59,129 nt of DNA from JBBTRN01 sp038065175 (GTDB taxonomy: Bacteria; Patescibacteriota; Doudnabacteria; UBA920): the NCBI GenBank assembly GCA_038065175.1, contig JBBTRN010000009.1, positions 1-59,129 on the forward strand. The letters run 5' to 3'. The notes under the pieces are model-generated. The model was given only the letters and a program-made list of their open reading frames with translations, did no database searches and had not been told where the DNA came from. The position numbers and the translations under genes were made by a program. Each line of letters begins with the position of its first letter. The first letter of the stretch is position 1. Shown here piece by piece: positions 23,145-29,389 of the stretch.

Positions 23145-23726
23145 ATGGATTTTCATCAGATAGCAAATATTTTAATACCGATTGCCCAGGCCGCCACCGA
23201 AGCCGCGCAACAAGCTGGACAAACAGATTCCGGAATTTTAGGTACTCTTGGGATAAACTGGAAGCTGTTCATAGCCCAGTTAATTAACTTTGGGATTATC
23301 CTCCTCGTCCTTTGGAAATGGGTATTTACACCCGTGGCTAAGAAACTCACGGAGAGAACAGAAGGGGTGGAAAAGGCTATGCGGGACGCGAGTGAAACTG
23401 AAAAGGCCAAAGCAGACTACTTCCAATGGAAAGAAACAGAAATGATTAAAGTAAGGAGCCAGGCTACGGCAATTATTACCGCAGCGCAAAGCGAAGCCGG
23501 TAAAGCTAAACAGCAAATTATGGATGAAACCAAATCCGAGCAAGCGCGCGTAATTGAGCAAGCCAAAGTTAAAATTGAAGAAGAGAAAAACCGGGCTGTG
23601 CGCGAAGTAAAATCGCAAATGGCGGACTTGGTTACATTGGCCACTGGACGTATAATAAAAGAAAAATTAGATAGCAATAAGGACAAGGAATTAATTTATG
23701 AAACCTTAGCAAATATCGGTAAATAG
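23145..23726 (+). CDS. atpF: F0F1 ATP synthase subunit b
   Basis: 193 residues: a membrane helix (INWKLFIAQLINFGIILLVLWKWV) followed by a long charged helix forming the peripheral stalk (EKAKADYFQWKETEMIKVRSQATAII...). The N-terminal 30 residues before the helix are Ala/Gln-rich. Length is a little above the usual 160-170. Confidence 0.88.
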   Translation: MDFHQIANILIPIAQAATEAAQQAGQTDSGILGTLGINWKLFIAQLINFGIILLVLWKWVFTPVAKKLTERTEGVEKAMRDASETEKAKADYFQWKETEMIKVRSQATAIITAAQSEAGKAKQQIMDETKSEQARVIEQAKVKIEEEKNRAVREVKSQMADLVTLATGRIIKEKLDSNKDKELIYETLANIGK

Positions 23727-23829
23727 TTATAAGGTTTGGCAGCCAGTAAAGTCATAAGTTTTTAGTGTTAGATACCAATAACCTATTCCTATATACTAAA
23801 CTGGTGGCCACAACCTACAACCTAGTCCA

Positions 23830-24222
23830 ATGAAAATAACTTCCCAACAATACGCCTCGGCTTTACTCGACGCTGTGCATCAAACCGCTGAAAAAGACCA
23901 CAATTTGGTTTTGGATAATTTTGTTAAGGTTTTAGCGCAAAATGGTGATTTAAGTAAGTATCAGGAAATAGAAAATGAGTATAAGATACTTGAAATGCAG
24001 GGAAAGGGGATTACGAGCGCAGAGGTGACGCTAGCAAGAGAAGTTGAGGTAAATTCGGTTTTAATGGATAGTTTAAATAAAGTTGTGAGCGGGAAAGTGG
24101 AAATTAGAAAAAAAATCGATGAATCCATCATCGGCGGGGTAGTATTGAGAGTGGACGATATGCTAATAGACGCGAGCGTGAGGGGGCAATTGGATAAATT
24201 AAATCAAACATTAAAAGAATAA
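23830..24222 (+). CDS. atpH: F0F1 ATP synthase subunit delta
   Basis: 130 residues, shorter than the usual ~180, with the delta C-terminal signature: VVSGKVEIRKKIDESIIGGVVLRVDDMLIDASVRGQLDKLNQTL. It links the b stalk to F1. Immediately after its stop (1 nt) comes a truncated copy of the atpA 5' end, and a divergent copy of its own 3' end reappears at 24944. Confidence 0.85.
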   Translation: MKITSQQYASALLDAVHQTAEKDHNLVLDNFVKVLAQNGDLSKYQEIENEYKILEMQGKGITSAEVTLAREVEVNSVLMDSLNKVVSGKVEIRKKIDESIIGGVVLRVDDMLIDASVRGQLDKLNQTLKE

Positions 24223-24223
24223 G

Positions 24224-24343
24224 ATGGAATCAACAAATATTGTTTCTCAATTAAAAGACAAAATTCTTAGTTTCCAGCCCGACGCGAAGGTAGAAAAGGT
24301 GGGAACGGTTTTGGAAGTGGCGGATGGCGTGGCGAAAATTTGA
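24224..24343 (+). pseudogene. 5' fragment of atpA (codons 1-39) upstream of brnT-brnA
   Basis: Reads NIVSQLKDKILSFQPDAKVEKVG...VLEVADGV, then ends in TGA. It matches residues 4-36 of the intact AtpA at 25429 with a handful of amino-acid and several synonymous changes. It sits where atpA would start if the cargo were absent. Confidence 0.9.
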
Positions 24344-24368
24344 CAAGTATATACAGGTAGTATACAAT
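24340..24368 (+). promoter_or_regulatory. Promoter of the brnT-brnA pair
   Basis: TTGACA (24340-24345), 17-bp spacer, TACAAT (24363-24368). The -35 begins inside the atpA fragment. The spacer contains AGTATA twice and GTATATAC/GTATAC palindromes, a plausible operator for the RHH antitoxin. The ATG follows the -10 with no gap, so translation is leaderless or starts a few codons later. Confidence 0.7.
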
Positions 24369-24692
24369 ATGGATATAAGAATTTTGCCAGAGACTTTAGC
24401 ATTTGAATGGGACGGCGGCAATAACGAGAAAAACTTCCTCAAACACGGCTTAAGCAATAAGGAATGTGAAGATGTTTTTGGGGTAAACGAATTTTTACTT
24501 CTGAAAGATCAGGCGCATTCAACAATTGAAGATCGTTATTTGGTTATTGGGCCTAACAAGCTTAATAAAATTTTAGTTTTAGCAATAACCTTGCGTGGTA
24601 CTCGCGTACGGATTATCTCCGGACGCCCGGCCAGCAAAAAGGAGAGGATATTTTATGAAAAAACCTTTAAAACTCCCAAAATTCAAAAATGA
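24369..24692 (+). CDS. brnT: BrnT-family toxin (RelE-fold ribonuclease)
   Basis: 107 residues from ATG 24369: LAFEWDGGNNEKNFLKHGLSNKECEDVF and RYLVIGPNKLNKILVLAITLRGTRVRIISGRPASKKERIFYEK, which is the BrnT pattern (F-E-W-D...N...K-H-G and R-I-I-S-x-R-x-A-x-x-x-E-R). BrnT cleaves RNA and is neutralised by BrnA encoded downstream with a 38-nt overlap. The pair sits between atpH and atpA, flanked by fragments of both. Confidence 0.85.
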   Translation: MDIRILPETLAFEWDGGNNEKNFLKHGLSNKECEDVFGVNEFLLLKDQAHSTIEDRYLVIGPNKLNKILVLAITLRGTRVRIISGRPASKKERIFYEKTFKTPKIQK

Positions 24693-24936
24693 AGACGAGG
24701 AGCGCGAATTCTGGGATAAAATTGATCTTACTGATTATTTTGAAGCCAAAGACTTTATCCGTGCTTCTTTCCCGAACCTAAGACCGACCAGCAAATCTAT
24801 TTCACTGCGCATGCCGCAGACTGTGCTTTGGGATCTTAAACAAAGGGCTAACGCCATAGACATTCCCTACCAGGCGCTAATGAAAAAATACATCGCCGAG
24901 GGCATGAAGCGCGACTCCCAGCTGGTAAAAAAATAG
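24655..24936 (+). CDS. brnA: BrnA/CopG-family antitoxin
   Basis: 93 residues: FKNEDEEREFWDKIDLTDYF, then a ribbon-helix-helix motif KSISLRMPQTVLWDLKQRANAIDIPYQALMKKYIAEGM. Order toxin-antitoxin and overlap match brnTA. The RHH part should bind the promoter at 24340. GGAGAGG (24641-24647) provides an SD for the ATG at 24655. Confidence 0.85.
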   Translation: MKKPLKLPKFKNEDEEREFWDKIDLTDYFEAKDFIRASFPNLRPTSKSISLRMPQTVLWDLKQRANAIDIPYQALMKKYIAEGMKRDSQLVKK

Positions 24937-24943
24937 CTTAGCA

Positions 24944-25036
24944 ATTATCGACAGGGTGGTAAGTATGGATAATATGCTAATTGACGCGAGTGTGAGGGGA
25001 CAGCTTAATAAATTAAATCAAAGTTTAAAAAATTAA
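24944..25036 (+). pseudogene. 3' fragment of atpH after brnT-brnA
   Basis: In frame it reads MLIDASVRGQLNKLNQSLKN and stop, matching the last ~30 codons of atpH (MLIDASVRGQLDKLNQTLKE). Nucleotide differences are mostly third-position. Together with the atpA fragment at 24224 it forms a duplicated atpH-atpA junction around the toxin pair. Confidence 0.9.
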
Positions 25037-25040
25037 CGTT

Positions 25041-25112
25041 GTCATTGCGAGGAGTCCTCGACGAAGCAATCTCTTCAAAGGATAAGATCGCTTCGGCTGC
25101 ACTCGCGATGAC
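25041..25112. repeat. GTCATTGCGAG-type palindromic repeat
   Basis: Arms GTCATTGCGAG (25041-25051) and CTCGCGATGAC (25102-25112) with an inner GAAGCAATCT/AGATCGCTTC pairing. The same repeat occurs in frame within the helicase gene at 39965 and upstream of greA at 49253. Confidence 0.8.
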
Positions 25113-25127
25113 AGGAAAAGAAAAATT

Positions 25128-25424
25128 ATGTCACGAACACATCACGATAGGGTAAGCAATTATAACCCTGACATTCCAGGTACTGAGGGTGAACATGTGT
25201 ACGAAGGTCTTAACCAAATTGGAGAACTTGGTCGAGTAGATTTGGCTCGCCTAGTAGATTTAGTAAGACAAAAGCATATCGGGTTCACTATTCATGGAGC
25301 CGGAGCTGGAGAAGCAGGAGAATTAAGAATTGACGGAAGCAGTTCTTTCGGCGTAAGAGTGCAAAGAATAACCGATGACCCGGATCATCCTTTTGAAGAT
25401 ATTTGGACCGAAGTTAAAGGATAA
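25128..25424 (+). CDS. Hypothetical protein, 98 residues
   Basis: Soluble protein with a glycine-rich middle (FTIHGAGAGEAGELRIDGSSSFGV). I recognise no family. It lies between the duplicated atpH fragment and intact atpA and is absent from ordinary atp operons, so it is likely accessory cargo. Its stop precedes the atpA ATG by 4 nt. Confidence 0.5.
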   Translation: MSRTHHDRVSNYNPDIPGTEGEHVYEGLNQIGELGRVDLARLVDLVRQKHIGFTIHGAGAGEAGELRIDGSSSFGVRVQRITDDPDHPFEDIWTEVKG

Positions 25425-25428
25425 AATT

Positions 25429-26991
25429 ATGGCACAAGCAAATATCGTTTCTCAATTAAAAGACAAAATTTTAGCTTTCCAGCCCGACGCAAAAGTGGAG
25501 CAAGTGGGTTATGTTTTGGAAGTGGCAGACGGCGTGGTGAGAGCAACCGGACTTTCAGAGGCTGGGAGTATGGAAATGGTAAACTTTTCCGCAACAGGCG
25601 GATCCCTGCCCGACCGGCAGGCGGGCGCCTCCGTCGGAGAAACCATTATCCAAGGCGTGGTTTTAAATTTAGAAGAACATCAGGTGGGGATTATAGTTTT
25701 AGGCGACTTTAGCAAAATTAAAGTGGGAGATGTAATCCGCCCAACCGGCCAAGTGCTTTCCGTTCCTGTTGGCGAAGATTTAATTGGCAGAACTGTGGGA
25801 GCATTGGGCGAACCTAAGGACGGCAAAGGAGTCATTAATCCGCCAGCTGGCGGACAAAAATCTTACCCAGTGGAAAAAATCGCGCCCGGGGTCATTACCC
25901 GCGAAAGCGTTAAACAACCCGTGCAGACAGGCATTAAGGCCATTGATGCTTTAATTCCTATCGGCCGTGGACAGCGCGAACTTATAATCGGCGACAGGCA
26001 AACGGGTAAGACAGCTGTTGCTATAGATACCATCATCAACCAAAAAGGCCAGAATATGATTTGCATTTATGTGGGGATTGGCCAAAAAGAAAGCAAAATG
26101 CGCAAAATTGTAGCTAAGCTGGAAGAGACTGGCGCTATGGAATATACCATTGTAGTTTCGGCCTCGGCTTCGGAACCGGCCGCGCTTTCGTACCTGGCGC
26201 CTTACGCGGCCACAGCCATGGGCGAATACTTTATGGACCAAGGAAAAGATGTTTTGGTGGTTTATGACGATTTAAGCAAGCAGGCCGTGGCTTACCGTGA
26301 AATATCGCTTTTACTCCGCCGCCCTCCGGGGCGCGAAGCTTACCCGGGAGATGTGTTTTATTTGCATAGCCGATTATTGGAACGAGCCGCTAAACTAAAC
26401 AAAGATTTTGGCGGCGGGTCTTTAACAGCGCTTCCGATTATAGAAACCCAGGCTGGAGACATTTCGGCCTATATACCAACCAATGTTATTTCTATAACGG
26501 ACGGACAAATTTTCTTGGAGTCGGACTTGTTCTATAAAGGCATTCGCCCTGCATTGAATGTCGGCATTTCCGTGTCCCGCGTAGGCTCCAGTGCCCAAAC
26601 TAAGGCTATGAAAAAAGTGGCTGGGAAATTAAAATTAAACTTAGCGCAGTTTAGGGAACTCGAAGCCTTTGCCCAGTTTGGGAGCGATTTAGATGAATCT
26701 ACAAAAAACCAATTAGAACTCGGCCGCCGCTTATCTGAAATCTTAAAACAGCCCCAGTACCAGCCAGTACCCGTAGAAAATCAAGTCTGTATAATCTACG
26801 CCGTGGGTAATGGTATGTTTAATTCCATCCCGGTAGAAAAAATTCAAACCGCGGAAAAAGATTTTTACCAGTACTTAAGGACAAACGCGAAAGATGTTTT
26901 AGAGGAGATAAAGAATACCAAAGAGCTTTCAGAAAGCACGGAAGGGAAATTAAAAAAGACGATTGAGGAATTTGTTAAAAGTGTAAAATGA
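25429..26991 (+). CDS. atpA: F0F1 ATP synthase subunit alpha
   Basis: 520 residues from the ATG at 25429; the longer frame from 25375 is rejected because it overlaps the upstream gene and the alignment starts at MAQANIVSQLKDKI. Walker A GDRQTGKTAVA near residue 188, and the alpha signature PALNVGISVSRVGSSAQ. Residues about 58-66 (SLPDRQAGA) are encoded by a small palindrome CCTGCC/GGCAGG (25605-25621) in place of the usual short loop. Its divergent 5' end is at 24224 and its 3' end is duplicated at 28037. Confidence 0.97.
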   Translation: MAQANIVSQLKDKILAFQPDAKVEQVGYVLEVADGVVRATGLSEAGSMEMVNFSATGGSLPDRQAGASVGETIIQGVVLNLEEHQVGIIVLGDFSKIKVGDVIRPTGQVLSVPVGEDLIGRTVGALGEPKDGKGVINPPAGGQKSYPVEKIAPGVITRESVKQPVQTGIKAIDALIPIGRGQRELIIGDRQTGKTAVAIDTIINQKGQNMICIYVGIGQKESKMRKIVAKLEETGAMEYTIVVSASASEPAALSYLAPYAATAMGEYFMDQGKDVLVVYDDLSKQAVAYREISLLLRRPPGREAYPGDVFYLHSRLLERAAKLNKDFGGGSLTALPIIETQAGDISAYIPTNVISITDGQIFLESDLFYKGIRPALNVGISVSRVGSSAQTKAMKKVAGKLKLNLAQFRELEAFAQFGSDLDESTKNQLELGRRLSEILKQPQYQPVPVENQVCIIYAVGNGMFNSIPVEKIQTAEKDFYQYLRTNAKDVLEEIKNTKELSESTEGKLKKTIEEFVKSVK

Positions 26992-27004
26992 CACGCCTCA
27001 TGTG

Positions 27005-27063
27005 TCATCCCGCACTTGATGCGGGATCCATTAAATGGATTTCCGCTTTCGCGGGAATAACAA
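27005..27063. repeat. GTCATCCCGC-type palindromic repeat
   Basis: Contains CCCGCACTTGATGCGGG and CCGCTTTCGCGG inside GTCAT...AATAAC flanks, and ATCCATTAAATGGAT. Located just after atpA. Confidence 0.65.
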
Positions 27064-27076
27064 GAAAGAAAAAAAT

Positions 27077-27214
27077 ATGGACAAAATCGCATTAGAAAGA
27101 TCAGATCAAGTTTTTTACCAATACGAGGCAAGGAAGGTTTTTGATTATTTAAAAGAAAAAGGCGTAAAAAATATAAAACCTGGCACCGCCATATCGGAAG
27201 CGCTTAACAAATGA
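27077..27214 (+). CDS. Small hypothetical ORF, 45 residues
   Basis: Begins MDKIALERSDQVFYQYEARK and ends SEALNK. Charged and helical, with no recognised family. It overlaps the next small ORF by ATGA, a sign of translational coupling. It may be a remnant of accessory cargo between atpA and atpG. Confidence 0.4.
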   Translation: MDKIALERSDQVFYQYEARKVFDYLKEKGVKNIKPGTAISEALNK

Positions 27215-27297
27215 TTGAAGGTATCGAAGAATACCAAACTAACCCAGACATTTTTACTGGACCTCGAGGCGACGAGCCAGATGAGAATAAACCTTGA
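27211..27297 (+). CDS. Very small ORF, 28 residues, coupled to the preceding one
   Basis: MIEGIEEYQTNPDIF, then an acidic tail. The 4-nt overlap with 27077-27214 is the main support. It could be chance. Confidence 0.25.
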   Translation: MIEGIEEYQTNPDIFTGPRGDEPDENKP

Positions 27298-27317
27298 TAG
27301 TCTAGCTTATTTAACTT

Positions 27318-27383
27318 ATGCCCGGAATAAAAGAACTCAAAACTAGAATTAAGTCTATCGGCTCGACTCGTAAAATTACCCGC
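27318..27383 (+). pseudogene. 5' fragment 1 of atpG upstream of mntA-hepT
   Basis: Codons 1-22 read MPGIKELKTRIKSIGSTRKI then TR. Compared with intact atpG at 29390, codons 2-22 show 14 synonymous differences, 6 identities and 1 amino-acid change. It breaks off at a CCGCC-T-GGCGG palindrome. Such a pattern means the sequence diverged while under selection as a working gene. Confidence 0.92.
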
Positions 27384-27416
27384 CTGGCGGATGCAAGAGA
27401 AACATATAAAAAATGC

Positions 27417-27422
27417 TATAAT
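27417..27422 (+). promoter_or_regulatory. -10 element of mntA-hepT
   Basis: TATAAT 8 nt before the mntA ATG, implying a leaderless or nearly leaderless transcript. No good -35 is seen. Confidence 0.5.
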
Positions 27423-27430
27423 TAAGGCAT

Positions 27431-27712
27431 ATGCAAGAAATAATTGACAAAATTAAGCCAATTTTAGTTAAAGCCGATGTAACGAAAGCCGGACTTTTTG
27501 GCTCTGTGGTTAGCGGTAAGGCAACAAAAAAAAGCGATATAGACGTGTTGGTTGAATTTCCTGACGGCAAAAGCCTGCTCGATTTAATTGGCTTAAAACA
27601 GGATTTAGAAGACGCGCTGGGCAAAGAAGTAGATGTTGTAACCTACCGTTCATTACATCATTTGCTCAAGGACAGAATCCTAAAGGAAGAACGTAGAATT
27701 TATGGAAAGTAA
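27431..27712 (+). CDS. mntA: MntA-like minimal nucleotidyltransferase (antitoxin)
   Basis: 93 residues: AGLFGSVVSGKATKKSDIDVLVEF with the GSxxxGxxxxxSDIDxxV active site of MNT proteins, then VDVVTYRSLHHLLKDRILKE. MntA AMPylates the HEPN toxin to silence it. The hepT gene overlaps by 11 nt. The pair is located between atpA and atpG and is bracketed by an atpG fragment and an atpA fragment. Confidence 0.88.
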   Translation: MQEIIDKIKPILVKADVTKAGLFGSVVSGKATKKSDIDVLVEFPDGKSLLDLIGLKQDLEDALGKEVDVVTYRSLHHLLKDRILKEERRIYGK

Positions 27713-28097
27713 GATTAAAATTTTATTACAACACATTTTAGAGTCCATAGAAACCCTTGAAGCGCACTTGAAAGGGTTATCTGAAGAGCAGTTTATGGCC
27801 GATGTCTTGGTTCAGGACGGTGTGGAAAAACGACTTGCCAATATTGGCGAGGCAGTGGCTAATTTACCTAATGATTTTGTTATGTCTAATGAACAAATTC
27901 CCTGGCGAAAGATAAGCGGGTTAAGAAATATAATCATTCATGAATATTTTGGAGTAGATTTAGTTTTAATTTGGAATATTGCAAAACAGGACATTCCGGT
28001 TTTAAAAATTTTTGTTGAAAATAGCCTTAAAACAGAGATGTCCTTGAATCGATTCGAACCACAAAAGAAATCAACGAAGACACGGAAAATAAGTTAA
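27702..28097 (+). CDS. hepT: HepT-like HEPN ribonuclease toxin
   Basis: 131 residues, all helical. It carries the HEPN RNase motif Rx4-6H as RNIIIHEYFGVD, preceded by RLANIGEAVANLP. The tyrosine following (HEYF) is the residue AMPylated by MntA in characterised systems. The C-terminal ~20 residues (RFEPQKKSTKTRKIS) arise because the frame runs out of phase into the duplicated atpA 3' fragment, so the natural C-terminus has been replaced at the junction. Confidence 0.85.
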   Translation: MESKIKILLQHILESIETLEAHLKGLSEEQFMADVLVQDGVEKRLANIGEAVANLPNDFVMSNEQIPWRKISGLRNIIIHEYFGVDLVLIWNIAKQDIPVLKIFVENSLKTEMSLNRFEPQKKSTKTRKIS

Positions 28098-28135
28098 AAA
28101 AAATTATTGAAGAGTATATTAAGACAATTAAATAA
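28037..28135 (+). pseudogene. 3' fragment of atpA after mntA-hepT
   Basis: In frame 28037-28135 it reads DVLESIRTTKEINEDTENKL then KKIIEEYIKTIK and stop, matching the AtpA C-terminus DVLEEIKNTKELSESTEGKL... The first 60 bases are also used, in another frame, by the hepT tail. Confidence 0.9.
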
Positions 28136-28139
28136 AGGT

Positions 28140-28290
28140 TCCTCGCAGCAGAGCTGGCGAGGTATTAACTGCAAGGGGAGAACTATCATTTCGGAGCAAA
28201 GCTCCGAGGTATTAAACCTGTATTAGCTCCTCGGCTCGCAAGATAATCCTTAAGGATTATCTTGACTCGCTCTACGTCGCGAATAAAAAC
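28140..28290. repeat. Palindrome cluster with a 26-nt perfect palindrome
   Basis: CCTCGC...GCGAGG, CGGAGC-AAA-GCTCCG and a perfect 26-nt palindrome centred on CCTTAAGG (28239-28264), built like the one at 15921. No gene. Confidence 0.65.
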
Positions 28291-28293
28291 TAT

Positions 28294-28680
28294 ATGGGAA
28301 CAGACTTTAGAAAACAACTAGGCGATGCCGCAAGGGCCTTAAATAAAGAGGTCAACCCTCCTGAACCAGCGCCAACGGAAGAAGTAACTCCACGCGAAGC
28401 TGATGAACCAAAAAAGGAAATCGAAGTTTTCTCTAAAGTAAAGCTAAAACCGGGTGCTAAATTACTTCAGCAACACAGAAATCCCGGAGGCACCTTAAAG
28501 GAACCAACAATCGGGCAAACAATTCGCATGGGTTATAAAGATGCTGAGTCAGGATTTATAGTCAAAGCTATTCTTAACATGCCAGGTTTGGGTACAGCGG
28601 TTGAAATTGAACCTGTTAATTACAGTTATAAAACAGACGCAGGCATAACTTATATAGTTAAATTAGAAGATGTAGAATAA
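28294..28680 (+). CDS. Hypothetical protein, 128 residues
   Basis: N-terminal part rich in Pro and Glu (EVNPPEPAPTEEVTPREADE), then a likely beta-rich domain (VKLKPGAKLL, VKAILNMPGLGTAVEIEPVNY). No family recognised and no membrane segment. It lies between the atpA 3' fragment and an atpG 5' fragment, so it is accessory cargo of the atp operon. Confidence 0.5.
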   Translation: MGTDFRKQLGDAARALNKEVNPPEPAPTEEVTPREADEPKKEIEVFSKVKLKPGAKLLQQHRNPGGTLKEPTIGQTIRMGYKDAESGFIVKAILNMPGLGTAVEIEPVNYSYKTDAGITYIVKLEDVE

Positions 28681-28681
28681 A

Positions 28682-28753
28682 ATGCCCGGAATTAAAGAAT
28701 TAAAAAATCGAATAAGAAGTATCGGCAGTACCGGTAAAATCACCCCGCGATGA
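28682..28753 (+). pseudogene. 5' fragment 2 of atpG upstream of hicB-hicA
   Basis: Reads MPGIKELKNRIRSIGSTGKI, then TPR and TGA. Closest to the AtpG N-terminus but with several amino-acid changes, so it is more decayed than fragment 1. Confidence 0.85.
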
Positions 28754-28767
28754 AAAATTTTACAGCC

Positions 28768-28796
28768 TTTACTATGAAATATCTATAAGCTATAAT
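28768..28796 (+). promoter_or_regulatory. Promoter of hicB-hicA
   Basis: TTTACT (28768-28773), 17-bp spacer, TATAAT (28791-28796), leaving a leader of about 20 nt before the hicB ATG. Confidence 0.55.
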
Positions 28797-28821
28797 ATTA
28801 TCAAAATCATTAATAAAAAGT

Positions 28822-29076
28822 ATGGCTTTAATAAACAAACAACATCATAAAGTTTATACCTTCACCTCGGTAATCGAAAAAGACGAGGACGGCTATTTTG
28901 CCTATGTGCCCCAACTTCCCGGCTGCCACACGCAAGGAGACACTTATGAAGAGGCGCTGGCGAACATAAATGAAGCCACACAAGCCTATTTGAGGTCTAT
29001 GATTAAGACAGGTGAAGAAATCCCGAATGAAAAAGATATAACTGTAAGCTTGAATAAACTTGAACTTTCGATCTAA
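28822..29076 (+). CDS. hicB: HicB-family antitoxin
   Basis: 84 residues with the partial RNase H fold of HicB: FTSVIEKDEDGYFAYVPQLPGCHTQGDTYEEALANINEATQAYL. It has no C-terminal DNA-binding domain, which is usual for short HicB. It overlaps hicA by one base. It neutralises HicA and is the third toxin-antitoxin pair in the atp operon. Confidence 0.88.
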   Translation: MALINKQHHKVYTFTSVIEKDEDGYFAYVPQLPGCHTQGDTYEEALANINEATQAYLRSMIKTGEEIPNEKDITVSLNKLELSI

Positions 29077-29294
29077 TGCCAAAACTGGCTCGTTTTACCG
29101 CTAAAGAGATTATCGCGCTTGTTTTAAAGCGCGGTTTTGTTGAGCACCATCAAACGGGTAGCCACAAAGTATTTTACCACCCTGACGGCAGACGGACGGT
29201 TGTGCCTTTCCACGGCAATAAAATATTGCATCCCAGGCTTATAAAATCAATCATCAAGGAAGCAAAACTGGGTACAAAGGAATTGCTAAAATAA
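29076..29294 (+). CDS. hicA: HicA-family mRNA interferase toxin
   Basis: 72 residues forming a dsRNA-binding-like fold: TAKEIIALVLKRGFVEHHQTGSHKVFYHPDGRRTVVPFHGNK with the catalytic histidine in GSHKVF. It cleaves mRNA when free of HicB. Its stop is 1 nt before the ATG of atpG fragment 3. Confidence 0.88.
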   Translation: MPKLARFTAKEIIALVLKRGFVEHHQTGSHKVFYHPDGRRTVVPFHGNKILHPRLIKSIIKEAKLGTKELLK

Positions 29295-29295
29295 T

Positions 29296-29385
29296 ATGGC
29301 CGGAATAAAAGAATTAAAAACCCTGTACCACTCTCCGCCTGAGGCGGATCGGGTACAGGGCGCGGCTCGAATTAAATCATCTTAA
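29296..29385 (+). pseudogene. 5' fragment 3 of atpG with an in-frame palindrome, directly before intact atpG
   Basis: Nine codons of atpG (MAGIKELKT), a 45-nt insertion built on CCCTGTACC/GGGTACAGGG around CCGCCTGAGGCGG, then four more atpG codons (RIKS) and a stop. Intact atpG starts 4 nt later. The architecture is the same as the lepA fragment at 10561: a 5' gene piece, an in-frame palindrome of 45-48 nt, a few codons, then the intact gene. Confidence 0.85.
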
Positions 29386-29389
29386 CTAT

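Noticed and set aside
25375..25428. Longer start of atpA
   Set aside because: It overlaps the upstream 98-residue ORF, and the alignment with the atpA fragment and the family starts at 25429.
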